Below, piece by piece: positions 7,663 through 17,219 of a DNA stretch of 64,000 nucleotides (position 1 is the first letter of the stretch; each line of letters begins with the position of its first letter). The notes under the pieces were generated by a model that was not told the DNA's origin, did not search any database, and worked only from the letters and a program-made list of their open reading frames with translations. Both the position numbers and the translations under genes were made by a program. This DNA comes from JAGLHV01 sp023143305 [NCBI: Clostridia bacterium] (GTDB taxonomy: Bacteria > CBDUZB01 > JAGLHV01). The DNA lies in assembly GCA_030637025.1 (NCBI GenBank), contig DAOVVV010000009.1:1-64000 (forward strand), in the 5' to 3' direction.

Positions 7663-9699
7663 TTATCCTACTTCCTCATAGATTTTACGGGTCTGATAAG
7701 CTGCCTTTTCCCAGGAAAAGACTTTAGCTTGTTTAAGGCCTTGTTTAATCATTTTTTCTCTAAGGTCATTATTTGACAAAACTTCATACATAGCTTCGGT
7801 TAAAGCATCCACATCATTTGGATCCACTATAATACCCGCTTTTCCAACCACTTCCGGTAAAGAAGCAGCCTTCGAACTAACTACCGGCACCCCACAAGCC
7901 ATTGCTTCTAAAGGCGGAATACCAAATCCTTCATAAAAAGACGGAAAAACAAACAAATCAGATGCATTATAAAACAATGGTAATTCACTTGAAGAAACAT
8001 AACCGGTAAAAATCACCTCTTTTTCTATATTTAATTCTTTTACCAGACTATATATGTCAGGATAACGGGGATCTTTTTTTCCTACAATGACTAAACAACA
8101 ATCCATTTGTTTGTTTTTTCGCAAATTAGCAAAGGCATAAATTAACCCGGTAATGTTTTTAGAAGGATCCTGTCTCCCAACATAAAGAATACGTTTTTTA
8201 ACCGGCAAAGAAAAAGATAAATTATATTCTTTACGCGGATAAAATTCATTTCCTACTCCGACATAAACCATTGCTGTTTTTTTGCTAAAACCAGGAAACG
8301 CTTGTATAATATCACGGAAAGTTGCTTTAGAACAAGCAATTATTTTATCTGCCCGCTTTAAAATTAAAGCAACGATAAATCTATAGAATGAATAATATTT
8401 TGTTGTTTTCTTTCCCGGACAAAGATGCGGATAAAGATAAGGAATCAAGTCATAAACATTAATAATTGTCTTGTGTCCAAATGATAGAAACGGAATTGTA
8501 AAAAAAGGCAAATGCAAGACACTAATCTTTTTCCACCACAAAAACACCGGCAACCATATATAATTTTTCCAGGAAGTTGAACTATACGGTATTAAATGAA
8601 AAGAAAAATTTTTTCCTGTATTCAATTTGCATTTTTCTTTAATTTCCTTTTTTAAATTAGTATTATTAACTAATAATAGGTATTCATTATGGATATCAAC
8701 CTTTGATAAATTTGTTACCAAGTTTAAAATATATTGTCTAATTCCTCCCGTATCAACAGCAATCCAACGCATATCAATCGCAATACGAAAAACTCTCTTT
8801 CCAAATCGTCTGCAATGATAATCATATACCGCCTGAAAAATACAATTCCAATTCTTTTTCTTAACCATCAAATATATAAAATTTTTTATTATAACGAAGG
8901 GGAAAACAAAAACCAGAAAAACCCAATGCTCAAACCGGTGTGCATGTTTTTGTAACAATAATAACCGATTACGAATACCATAATAAATACTCTGAACTGA
9001 AGACTTTCCAAGGCTGGAAGATATTTTATGCCACACTCTCGCCTGAGGAACGAACATTAATCGATAACCGGCTTTTCTTGCACGAAGAGACCAATCAACA
9101 TCTTCATAGTAAAGAAAAAATCTATTATCCAATAATCCAATTTTTTCTATTACTTCTTTTTTTATTAAAAGAGCACAACCGGAAATATAATCACTTTGTT
9201 TAACTTTCTCTAATTTCCCTTTATCAACAACACCCTCCCCAATATGGACAGGACGCCACCATCGAATTTTTCCACCTCCAAACCAAACTTTATCCAACGG
9301 ATTTTGATAATAAATTTTCGGACCGGCCATTCCTATTTTTTTATTACTTTCGATAACCTTGACCAATTCTTTTAATAAAGAGCTCTCTACAATCGTATCA
9401 TTGTTTAATAATAAAATATAATCTGCACCGCAATTTAGAGCATATTTTATTCCAACATTGTTACCTCCGGCAAAACCTAAATTTTCTTTGTTTACAATTA
9501 ATTCTACCCATGGATACTTTTGTGTAATTAAACATACTTCCTGTTTATCTTCAGAACCATTATCTACTATAACGACTTTAAACAAAGAATAATCCAGTTT
9601 CTCCAATGATTTTAAACATTCCAATGTATCTTTAAGGCCATTCCAATTTAAAATAACAATATAAACTTTTTTCATTATCAGTATTACCTTTTTCCTCAC
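7663..9699 (-). CDS. Two-domain glycosyltransferase: GT2 fused to GT4
   Basis: One 678-residue polypeptide with two transferase modules. Residues ~9-290 are a rhamnosyltransferase-like GT2: VYIVILNWNGLKDTLEC, VVIVDNGS, LLLNNDT (metal-binding position) and YYEDVDWSLRARKAGY. Residues ~303-678 are a GT4: IAIDMRWIAVDTGGIRQYI, ILYVGRQDPSKNITGLI, and FPSFYEGFGIPPLEAMACG with its two glutamates. It could add two successive sugars. A GTG start at 9699 has AAGGA six bases upstream; an ATG eight codons later (9675) has a weaker AAAGG at longer spacing, so either is possible. I see no internal stop or frame change, so this is a true fusion rather than two genes. Confidence 0.9.
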   Translation of the reverse strand: MRKKVILIMKKVYIVILNWNGLKDTLECLKSLEKLDYSLFKVVIVDNGSEDKQEVCLITQKYPWVELIVNKENLGFAGGNNVGIKYALNCGADYILLLNNDTIVESSLLKELVKVIESNKKIGMAGPKIYYQNPLDKVWFGGGKIRWWRPVHIGEGVVDKGKLEKVKQSDYISGCALLIKKEVIEKIGLLDNRFFLYYEDVDWSLRARKAGYRLMFVPQARVWHKISSSLGKSSVQSIYYGIRNRLLLLQKHAHRFEHWVFLVFVFPFVIIKNFIYLMVKKKNWNCIFQAVYDYHCRRFGKRVFRIAIDMRWIAVDTGGIRQYILNLVTNLSKVDIHNEYLLLVNNTNLKKEIKEKCKLNTGKNFSFHLIPYSSTSWKNYIWLPVFLWWKKISVLHLPFFTIPFLSFGHKTIINVYDLIPYLYPHLCPGKKTTKYYSFYRFIVALILKRADKIIACSKATFRDIIQAFPGFSKKTAMVYVGVGNEFYPRKEYNLSFSLPVKKRILYVGRQDPSKNITGLIYAFANLRKNKQMDCCLVIVGKKDPRYPDIYSLVKELNIEKEVIFTGYVSSSELPLFYNASDLFVFPSFYEGFGIPPLEAMACGVPVVSSKAASLPEVVGKAGIIVDPNDVDALTEAMYEVLSNNDLREKMIKQGLKQAKVFSWEKAAYQTRKIYEEVG

Positions 9700-9743
9700 T
9701 ATAAATCCTTAAGATAAAATGTCTGTCATCGCCCCATTCTTTA

Positions 9744-9893
9744 GGACAAATTAGAGTTCTGCAAAATAGACTAAAATACACCCTGTCATTCCCCTACTTG
9801 ACAGGGGAATCCAGTAAAATTAATGTGTTTGGATTGTCCGATCAAGTCGAACAATGACATTTTTCTTGTTTTGCATAACTCTATGGGACAAAT
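9744..9893. mobile_element. MITE-like element, copy 1
   Basis: A 132 bp non-coding element (9752-9883) with terminal inverted repeats TAGAGTTCTGCAAAAT and GTTTTGCATAACTCTA (14 of 16 pair), flanked by the direct repeat GGACAAAT at 9744-9751 and 9886-9893. Inside is an imperfect palindrome with GTCATTCC...GGAATCCA on the left arm and TGGATTG...AATGAC on the right. The left terminus is almost identical to that of the element at 36.1 kb. No coding capacity, so any movement would need a transposase from elsewhere. Confidence 0.65.
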
Positions 9894-9918
9894 AGTAGCC
9901 CGGCAATCCTTAATCTTT

Positions 9919-11367
9919 TTATGTTATTATTTTACGAAAAAGTACTTTGTCTTCTTCCGTAAATGATTTACTTAGCCACAACAAAAGAAAATATATTACC
10001 ATACCGATAATTATCAAAATAAAGAGATTCCACGCTCGTAAATAGTAAATTACACTACTCATTATTATTCCGCTAAAAATGGGTCTCCAAATTATCTTTA
10101 ATAAAGATATACGATAAAAGTGTTTAGATATCAACCAAAAACCTATTCCAAAAAAAGCTATCTGAGTAATCACAGTAGCTATTGCCGCTCCCAAATAACC
10201 CCAGCAGGGAATAAGAATTAAATTTAATCCGATATTAAGCAAAACACAGACCAATGCATTATATGCATTTAAACGCTGTTTATCCAGAGAAATTAAAATA
10301 TACATAATATTTATACTTAAAAACAAAAAAGCTACTGCCCAAATCAATATTCGTAAAGCTAAAATAGAATTTAAAAAATCAGGGGTAAATAAAAAAGAAA
10401 TTATTTTCCCTGAAAGCACTGCCCCACCCATAGCAAAAGGAATTCCCAAATAAAGTAAAAATCGAAAACTTTCCTGATATGCTCTCTTTAAATTATCTAA
10501 TGAATTTTTAGAATAATCCGAAAAAACAGGGAAAAACACTGCTGTCATCGCTAAAGGGATAAAAATCAATACCTCAAAAGGACGATAAGCAGCATTGTAC
10601 CACCCTACTTCAGCATCTCCTCTCATAAATGAAAGCATTACTGTATCTATGCGGAAAAAAATTATCATGAACATTGAGGTAATTCCTATAGGAATAGCTT
10701 CCTTAAATAAGGATTTCCATAAAGGAAAATCAACTTCCAATCGCGGTCGTATAAAATTTTTAAAAACAAGAAAAAAACTAAAGCCGGCAGCTAAAATAAT
10801 AGCCAATAACTGCATAAAAAGAACACCCAAAATCCGATAACCATAAAGCAATACACCCAAGGTTAAAATAAATGTTATTGCCCTATTGATTATGCTTACC
10901 AAAGCAGCATAATCAAACCGCTCATATGCGTTAAAAATTCCCTTAAATACTTCATTAAAAGTCTTAATTATGATAACCAACCCGGCTATATACACTACCA
11001 TACGAGTAGAAGAAGGCACAGGAATAAAATTAATAACCAAAACAATCAAGCTATAAATCAAAATTGACAAAAACAATTTAATAGTAATGACATTTCCCAG
11101 ATATTTACCCGCTATTTTTTTATTCCGCGCAACATTTTTAATCACTACCGTAGTAAAACCTAAGTCTGCCAGAAACATAAAAATTTCAACAAAAGCAAAA
11201 GCAAAAGCATATTTCCCATACTCTACATCCCCTAAATGCCTAATAACAACAACAATAAATAGCCAGAAAAACCCTCCGGCAATAATATGGGAAAGAATTT
11301 TATATATTATATTCTTACTGATTTTTTTAATTCTTGGAATATTATCTTTAATTCTCTTGTTTTTCAA
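9919..11367 (-). CDS. Wzx-type polysaccharide flippase (MOP superfamily), first copy
   Basis: Integral membrane protein of about 14 hydrophobic segments over 482 residues, related to RfbX/Wzx exporters that flip lipid-linked repeat units across the cytoplasmic membrane. Typical phrases are FWLFIVVVIRHLGDVEYGKYAF near the start and GWYNAAYRPFEVLIFIPLAM (about 260), the usual transmembrane segment 7-8 region. The start codon is TTG, overlapping the TGA stop of the preceding polymerase gene as TTGA, with AAAGGA further upstream; there is no other early in-frame start. This indicates translational coupling with the polymerase gene. The operon encodes a second flippase at 19.9 kb. Confidence 0.92.
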   Translation of the reverse strand: MKNKRIKDNIPRIKKISKNIIYKILSHIIAGGFFWLFIVVVIRHLGDVEYGKYAFAFAFVEIFMFLADLGFTTVVIKNVARNKKIAGKYLGNVITIKLFLSILIYSLIVLVINFIPVPSSTRMVVYIAGLVIIIKTFNEVFKGIFNAYERFDYAALVSIINRAITFILTLGVLLYGYRILGVLFMQLLAIILAAGFSFFLVFKNFIRPRLEVDFPLWKSLFKEAIPIGITSMFMIIFFRIDTVMLSFMRGDAEVGWYNAAYRPFEVLIFIPLAMTAVFFPVFSDYSKNSLDNLKRAYQESFRFLLYLGIPFAMGGAVLSGKIISFLFTPDFLNSILALRILIWAVAFLFLSINIMYILISLDKQRLNAYNALVCVLLNIGLNLILIPCWGYLGAAIATVITQIAFFGIGFWLISKHFYRISLLKIIWRPIFSGIIMSSVIYYLRAWNLFILIIIGMVIYFLLLWLSKSFTEEDKVLFRKIIT

Positions 11368-12680
11368 TTTTTTACGTTTCCTTTAACTATTGCTCTGGTT
11401 AACCCAATTAGCATCCAGAATGAAATTTGAATAGGGACCCAAAATAAAGCATCAACAGTAACCATATTTATAAAAAAACCTATAAAAACAGCCGTTAATG
11501 CCCATAATAATTCTTTTATATATTTATCCTTTGTTTTTTTATAAGCTTTTATCAAATCTTTAAAAAAAACAAGAAACAATCCAATTAGAACTCCACAACC
11601 AACAATTCCTACCTCAGATAAAAAACACAGATACATATTATCAGGTGTAGGAAATTCTACTGCAGCCCCCGGTGCAATGTATTTTAAATAAACCACAGAA
11701 AAATTACCATACCCAACTCCAAAAAATGGTTTATCTTTAAGAATATTAAACGTAGTTTTATAAGACGCAGCACGGTGAGAATAAAAAATATCAGAAATTA
11801 GACGTTGATAATGAAGCCTTTCGTTAAAAGTTACTTTGGTTCGTTCAGAAAAAGAAAAAAATAATAATATTGTTATAAAAAATATTAAAGCAGCCAAAAT
11901 TATTTTTTTAAAATTTTTTCGCGAAAAATAGAAAATAGTACTAATTATTACTGCTATCCAACTACCTCGGGAAAAAGATAACATAATACTTGCTAAAAGA
12001 GATACCCCTGCAAAAATGGAAAAAATATTTATAATGCTATATCGTTTCCCAACACCAAATCCTGCCTTGTAATAAGCAAACGGTAAAAACAATACCAAAT
12101 ATATTGCTAATGAAACCGGGTGTCCAATTGAACTCCCAATCCGACCAGAACCATCATGTAAATACCAATCGTAATATAAATTATAAGAACTATACAAATT
12201 ATGATATATAGGACTTTTTTGTTTAATAAATTCAAGGAACCCTATAAGTGCTACTATCATACTTATTCCTAATAATAGGAAGATACCTCTTTCTATCATT
12301 TTTTTCTCTACAAACAATCTTTTACTCACAATATATACAATTATTCCGGTTAAAAAGAAATTTCCTACTTTCGCTATCGTTTTTAAAGGGGATATACTCC
12401 CAAAAGCACTTATTAACATTACAAAAAACAACACACCAATTACTCGATCAAATAAATCTATTTTACACAAAGATTGAAGAGAACTTTCCCATATTAATAA
12501 TAAGAAAATTATTCCTAAAAAAATATGGTGCAAACAAAATGACAGCCCTAAAAAATTAATCTTTAAAAAAGGCATAAAACTAAGAGGTAAAAGGGAAACT
12601 ACAATAAACAATGAACACATTAACCAAAAAAAAATCTGTTTTAAGTTTTTGATATGATATTTTTCATTTAAAATAAACAT
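11364..12680 (-). CDS. O-antigen polymerase/ligase-family membrane protein (Wzy/WaaL)
   Basis: 438 residues with 11-12 hydrophobic segments and the long periplasmic loop expected for the Wzy_C/O-antigen ligase superfamily. The stretch GRIGSSIGHPVSLAIYLV (about 185-200) and MLSFSRGSWIAVII (about 235) match conserved positions; a second cluster is FGVGYGNFSVVY (about 320) in the loop. The family either polymerises repeat units or ligates the chain to an acceptor, and sequence alone does not separate these roles. Start ATG 12680; the stop overlaps the TTG start of the flippase gene. It pairs naturally with that flippase. Confidence 0.9.
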   Translation of the reverse strand: MFILNEKYHIKNLKQIFFWLMCSLFIVVSLLPLSFMPFLKINFLGLSFCLHHIFLGIIFLLLIWESSLQSLCKIDLFDRVIGVLFFVMLISAFGSISPLKTIAKVGNFFLTGIIVYIVSKRLFVEKKMIERGIFLLLGISMIVALIGFLEFIKQKSPIYHNLYSSYNLYYDWYLHDGSGRIGSSIGHPVSLAIYLVLFLPFAYYKAGFGVGKRYSIINIFSIFAGVSLLASIMLSFSRGSWIAVIISTIFYFSRKNFKKIILAALIFFITILLFFSFSERTKVTFNERLHYQRLISDIFYSHRAASYKTTFNILKDKPFFGVGYGNFSVVYLKYIAPGAAVEFPTPDNMYLCFLSEVGIVGCGVLIGLFLVFFKDLIKAYKKTKDKYIKELLWALTAVFIGFFINMVTVDALFWVPIQISFWMLIGLTRAIVKGNVKN

Positions 12681-12746
12681 CTTTTTTACCTATCTTTTAA
12701 AAATAATATCTTAAAAAATTTACTACTTCTATATTTTTTGTACTTT

Positions 12747-13523
12747 TTAAAACTTCCACCCATGTTTATCAAAAAATCTAATTGCACTTTGAATATGCCA
12801 AATTGTCTTTTTTGAAAATCTTTGTGCACTTTCTCTCCGATGATAGTGAATCACATCTGCATCAGAATAATAATATATTTTATACCCTGCTTTCTTGACG
12901 CGATAACATAAATCCACATCTTCGAAATACATTTTATATTTTTCATCAAGTAGTCCAATTTGATTAATCAATTCTCGCCGTATCATTAAGCATGCCCCAA
13001 GAAGCCAATCAACTTCGTGAATTTCATTATGATCCCAATCTGTCATTAGATGATTTTTTAAACTTTTAGAATATGGAAATATTTTACCCAGGAAAGTGCG
13101 ACGCATAAGGATTGCTCTTAAAGTATAAAACCTTCGACAAGATAACTGTAGGGAACCATTAGGATACAATAATTTTGGACCTACTATTCCAGCCTCCGGA
13201 TGCAAACCCATAAATTCGACCATTTTATCAAAAACATTATTTTTAACAACCGTATCTGGATTTAAAAATAAAATATAATTACCTCGACTAATTCTTATCC
13301 CTTGATTATTCGCTTTAGTAAATCCTTTGTTATCGGCATTCTCCACCAATCTAACTCGAGGAAACTCCTGTTTTATCATCCCACAAGTTGCATCAGAAGA
13401 ATTATTATCAACCACAATTACTTCAAAAATGGACTTAATTATATTCTCTTTATATATAGATTTCAAACATTGCAACAATAAGTCTTTTGTATTATAACTT
13501 ACTATTATGATAGATAAATTCAT
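12747..13523 (-). CDS. Glycosyltransferase family 2, rhamnosyltransferase-like
   Basis: Cytoplasmic GT-A transferase of 258 residues. It opens with LSIIIVSYNTKDLLLQCLKS, has VVDNNSSD, the LFLNPDTVV metal-binding segment (DxD-like), WLLGACLMIRRE and YFEDVDLCYRVKKAGYKIYY, all typical of the WbbL/RgpF rhamnosyltransferase group. With a dTDP-rhamnose pathway at 31-35 kb, transfer of rhamnose is a reasonable inference. Start ATG 13523 lies 32 bp inside the upstream GT4 gene, so the two are translationally coupled. Full length, nothing missing. Confidence 0.9.
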   Translation of the reverse strand: MNLSIIIVSYNTKDLLLQCLKSIYKENIIKSIFEVIVVDNNSSDATCGMIKQEFPRVRLVENADNKGFTKANNQGIRISRGNYILFLNPDTVVKNNVFDKMVEFMGLHPEAGIVGPKLLYPNGSLQLSCRRFYTLRAILMRRTFLGKIFPYSKSLKNHLMTDWDHNEIHEVDWLLGACLMIRRELINQIGLLDEKYKMYFEDVDLCYRVKKAGYKIYYYSDADVIHYHRRESAQRFSKKTIWHIQSAIRFFDKHGWKF

Positions 13524-14658
13524 TATTTATTCCCAATAATTTTTTATAAACCTTCAAAGTTTTTTTGGCGGCTCTTTTCCAGCTTAGATCTAAAGATTCA
13601 ATATGTTGTTTTAAACATTTATCTCCCCGTGGAGAATAATATGCTGATAAAACAGCTTTACGAATAGAAGAAAGACTATCCGGATCGCAATACCAAACAA
13701 AATCGCGAAAATATTCTTTCGCATAACCCCTATTAGTTATTACTACATTACAATCTTTTATTCCACCTTCTAAACCAACTAGACCTGTCGTTTCAAACCA
13801 GCTTGGCAATACAACAACTTTTGCCGCAGCATATCCAGAAAACAAAATTTTTCTTGATAAATGCCCTATCCATAAAGTATTCTTACGTTTTTTAACTAGT
13901 AATAAAAACTTTTTAACGTATTTACAATGTTTCTTAGACAAATTACCTGCAAATACTATTGGTATATTATCATTCATTAGCGACTTTATTAAATTTATTT
14001 GATTCTTAAGAGGTTCTATTCTTGCAGGAAAAAAAATAAATTCTTTAACTTTAAATGTGTTGACAAAATCATTCTCGTTTATAGAAAAAACCTCTGACTC
14101 GGTTTCTACTCCATTTGGTATTATTTCGTAATTAAATTTAGATAAAGCAAAATTCTCCCTAATAGATCTTGCTTCTAACTCTGAATTTGGAAGACAACAG
14201 TCGGCATTATTCAAAATTTCAATTTGCTCATTTGTGTAACCTTTCAAAAAAAGCACCGCTAGAGATTTAATCTGTCGTATATCTTTCATTACAGAATAAA
14301 CTACTTTTAAAGTCTGATATCTGTGATTCTTCCTCAAAATTTTAAACATATAACGGGGAAATCCATTCATTCCTTCTTTGTAGTATCGTAAAAGAAAATT
14401 TTGAGAATGATAAATTGGAGAAACTACTATAGGAATACCGTATTTCCTGGCATTTTTATATTTAAGATAAGTCCCTTCAATCCTTGTTATATTAAACAGG
14501 TGCACTAAATCATATTTTCGCAGGGATACTGAAAAGTCTAAATTAATTTCCACCTTAATTCCTGCTTTCTCCAAATATTCCTTTGTTTTAAGCATTTGAA
14601 GAGTATCCCCTCCAAAATTTTTAAAAGAGTCTTTACGATTTTGCATTAAAATTTTCAT
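13492..14658 (-). CDS. Glycosyltransferase family 4 (GT-B)
   Basis: 388-residue GT-B protein. N-terminal phrases KDSFKNFGGDTLQMLKTKEY and YDLVHLFNI form an acceptor domain; the donor domain has EIIPNGVE, FFPARIEPLKNQINLIKSLM and LPSWFETTGLVGLEGG, the last carrying the conserved glutamates of GT4. No signal peptide or membrane helix. Its ATG overlaps the stop of the polymerase gene before it (ATGA), and its own end overlaps the GT2 gene by 32 bp, so it lies in a run of coupled genes. Sugar and linkage unknown. Confidence 0.88.
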   Translation of the reverse strand: MKILMQNRKDSFKNFGGDTLQMLKTKEYLEKAGIKVEINLDFSVSLRKYDLVHLFNITRIEGTYLKYKNARKYGIPIVVSPIYHSQNFLLRYYKEGMNGFPRYMFKILRKNHRYQTLKVVYSVMKDIRQIKSLAVLFLKGYTNEQIEILNNADCCLPNSELEARSIRENFALSKFNYEIIPNGVETESEVFSINENDFVNTFKVKEFIFFPARIEPLKNQINLIKSLMNDNIPIVFAGNLSKKHCKYVKKFLLLVKKRKNTLWIGHLSRKILFSGYAAAKVVVLPSWFETTGLVGLEGGIKDCNVVITNRGYAKEYFRDFVWYCDPDSLSSIRKAVLSAYYSPRGDKCLKQHIESLDLSWKRAAKKTLKVYKKLLGINNEFIYHNSKL

Positions 14659-15950
14659 ATTTTTTTCTCTTTAAATTTTGTATTCTGGTAAATATTCGGC
14701 AAAACTGCAATTAAAGCCAACAAAAACCAAGTATAAGAAAAATTATAACCTGGTAAATTCATCCAGATAAATAAAATCGAAATATAAGATAATTTTAAAG
14801 CCAATAATAAATCCCCCCATTTTCTCTCTTCACCAGAAAACTTTATTCTTTTTTCAAAAACTTTCAATTTGTTCCATATTTTAAAAAGAAAAAACACAAA
14901 AACAGAAAAACCCACAACTCCCGTTTCTAATAATAATTGCAAATATAAGTTATGTGTTACCTGACTATTTATAAAAAAGGGTGTATTACCAAATCCAATC
15001 CCTAAAATAGGATTTTTCAAAAATGCTTGAAAAGCCATCTTCTGTGTTCTAAATCTCTCAATTGCGGATAGGTCACTAAACGCGCTCAATCTTTGAAAAA
15101 GAACTTCTCTATCAGGAATAAAATACATTAAAAGAATGAAAATTAAACATACCATTGTAAAAACAATTGCTATTGTTCTAAATATTTTTTTTTCGTATAC
15201 AAGTTTATACAAAATAAAACATATAAAAACAAATATGAATCCAAACCAGGAGGAACGCGAAAAAGTTAAAAACTGAGCAATTACAAAAACTACAAGAAAA
15301 AATCGTGTTGTTATTTGTTTTTTTTCAAACGCAACTGGTAAAATCAGACTAAACGGTATTAGCAAAAATGTGCCCCAGAACGAAGGCTCTGGCATAAATG
15401 CCCTTGCTCTTGGCAAACCAATCCAACTAGATAATTCCACTCCTCTGGTAATTGAATAACTTTTTGATATACGTAATATATCTGTAAAAGGTAAATTATA
15501 CAGAAAACCAAAAAATTGATAAATCGAATATAAAGATACCAACAACGACACAAAAACAAAAAAATTAACAAGCTTTTGAATTTTTTCTGTATTATAATTT
15601 TTTAAAATATTTCGCAGAACAATAAAATGCAAAATCATCAAAAAAAACATTAGTAACTGTTTAAAATTTTTAACACATATCGTTTCACTGTTATAAAAAA
15701 CAGGATTAACATCCCATAACAAATTATTATATACAGATAGAGATGCTATAATAAAAAAAATAAATAACCATCTTGTTATATTATCTATAGTTATGAGGTA
15801 TCCACTCACTAAAAGATCCATCGTTAATATAAACAATATTAGAAAGGATAAAGGTAAAGTATCATTTCTAAAAGTCAAACCGAAAGCAATAAATAAAAGT
15901 GAAACAATAAATGATTGTAAGATTTTTGTTGTTCGGTTTTTTAAACTCAT
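14655..15950 (-). CDS. O-antigen polymerase/ligase-family membrane protein, second copy
   Basis: Second Wzy/O-antigen ligase-like protein, ~431 residues with about 11 hydrophobic segments. Landmarks include GLPRARAFMPEPSFWGTFLL (about 180), FLTFSRSSWFGFIFVF, NPILGIGFGNTPFF and TGVVGFSVFVFFL. It is clearly different from the copy at 11.4 kb, so not a recent duplicate. The start is uncertain: ATG 15950 has no good ribosome site at normal distance (GGAG is ~19 bases away), and a TTG at 15974 would add eight residues; I prefer the ATG. It ends in an ATGA overlap with the next GT4 gene. Two polymerase-type genes in one operon suggest a polymerase plus a ligase, or two merged loci. Confidence 0.85.
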   Translation of the reverse strand: MSLKNRTTKILQSFIVSLLFIAFGLTFRNDTLPLSFLILFILTMDLLVSGYLITIDNITRWLFIFFIIASLSVYNNLLWDVNPVFYNSETICVKNFKQLLMFFLMILHFIVLRNILKNYNTEKIQKLVNFFVFVSLLVSLYSIYQFFGFLYNLPFTDILRISKSYSITRGVELSSWIGLPRARAFMPEPSFWGTFLLIPFSLILPVAFEKKQITTRFFLVVFVIAQFLTFSRSSWFGFIFVFICFILYKLVYEKKIFRTIAIVFTMVCLIFILLMYFIPDREVLFQRLSAFSDLSAIERFRTQKMAFQAFLKNPILGIGFGNTPFFINSQVTHNLYLQLLLETGVVGFSVFVFFLFKIWNKLKVFEKRIKFSGEERKWGDLLLALKLSYISILFIWMNLPGYNFSYTWFLLALIAVLPNIYQNTKFKEKKI

Positions 15951-16056
15951 TTTTATAATTCTGATTAACTCCAAGGTATATTTTTCACTTTACTCTAATA
16001 ATTATGTTATGCCCTACAAATATAGTCTAATTGCTATTTTTATAATTATTCTCACT

Positions 16057-17208
16057 TTATCCAGAATTTAACCATATTGTATTTATTTTTCTATAACTTT
16101 CTTTCCAAGTATTGTGCTTAGCAAACTGTATATATTTATTCTTATTTTTCTCTTGTAATGCCGATCTCAATCCATTCACAAAATCATCAGAATCTCTTGC
16201 CAAATAAGCTGGACTATTTATAACTTCTAACTCTTCCCATTTTGTAGTAACCACAGGCAATCCACAAGCCATATATTCATACAATTTCAAAGGATTAATA
16301 GATTTTACAATAGGGTGTTTAACATTAAAAGGGATAATACCGATATCAGAATTATGCAGATACCTTGGTATTTCATTATATTTTCTTGGCCCTAATATAA
16401 AAATGTTAGGTTCTTCTCTTAGTTTTGAAATATCAACATCCTCTTTACCTATAAGCACAAAAGAAATATTTCTACAATTTCGAACAACTTTATGCAAAAA
16501 ATCCACTCCAAACCATTCACTTATAGCACCCACATATATTGCTATTGGTTTAGGTATTTTATTTAAATCCTCCGGTATTTCTCTATTCGAATTTAGAAAA
16601 TGTTCAATCTCAACACCATTTGGAACATAATTTAATTTACTCTTATACTCACAAAGATAAGCCTCCAAAGTTGTTGCTGTATATATTATGCGATTTACTT
16701 TATTCATCAATTTTTTCTCTAACTTTTTTAAATGTAAGTTTACTTTCTTAAAAGCATCATTTCTGTCTGCAACCCTCAATATAGATTTTTTATATTCTAT
16801 CTCATCAATCCAAAAATGTTGAACAAATGAATCAAACCATAAAAGATCAACCTTACCAAAACCAGCTTGCTTGACATATTTAATAATGTTAGGCATAGTA
16901 AACTTGTGCCAATAATTAGCAACAACACCCATGTTAAATAATGGCTTTTCATTAGGAGTAAATAAAGCCATCGGCACATATGTATTTAAATTTTTATAAC
17001 CACTATCAATACGATTTTTATAAATAGCATACCTATTTAAAACCTCTCCCCTTTTATTCTTCATTAAAAAATGGAAAGGGGATATCGGATCAGAAATAAA
17101 TAAAACTTCCCACCCATCTTTTACAAACAGCTTAGCAATTTGGTGACTACCAACATGATAAGGAGATGTCCAATAATTACCTGTAGCCATTAATATTTTT
17201 TTACTCAT
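16057..17208 (-). CDS. Glycosyltransferase family 4/1-like protein
   Basis: 383-residue GT-B protein of the glucuronosyltransferase GumK/TuaH-like kind. The N-terminus ILMATGNYWTSPYHVGSHQI is followed by PISPFHFLM; the donor half has NYVPNGVEIEHFL, AIYVGAISEWFGVDFLH and NPLKLYEYMACGLPVVTT. The NPLK.YEYMACG.PVV block is strong evidence for this family. No membrane segment. It is 11 bp after the heparinase-like gene and probably part of the same transcript. Because the cassette upstream makes UDP-glucuronate, a uronic acid donor is possible, but this is inference from family resemblance. Confidence 0.85.
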   Translation of the reverse strand: MSKKILMATGNYWTSPYHVGSHQIAKLFVKDGWEVLFISDPISPFHFLMKNKRGEVLNRYAIYKNRIDSGYKNLNTYVPMALFTPNEKPLFNMGVVANYWHKFTMPNIIKYVKQAGFGKVDLLWFDSFVQHFWIDEIEYKKSILRVADRNDAFKKVNLHLKKLEKKLMNKVNRIIYTATTLEAYLCEYKSKLNYVPNGVEIEHFLNSNREIPEDLNKIPKPIAIYVGAISEWFGVDFLHKVVRNCRNISFVLIGKEDVDISKLREEPNIFILGPRKYNEIPRYLHNSDIGIIPFNVKHPIVKSINPLKLYEYMACGLPVVTTKWEELEVINSPAYLARDSDDFVNGLRSALQEKNKNKYIQFAKHNTWKESYRKINTIWLNSG

Positions 17209-17219
17209 TTATCTATCCT

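Noticed and set aside
8627-9203. Several plus-strand frames of 63-87 codons
   Set aside because: They lie opposite the conserved GT2-GT4 coding sequence, have no ribosome sites and show no recognisable motif.
7663-9699. GT2-GT4 gene as two genes joined by a lost stop
   Set aside because: The frame is continuous, the linker is short and both domains are intact, so a natural fusion is simpler.
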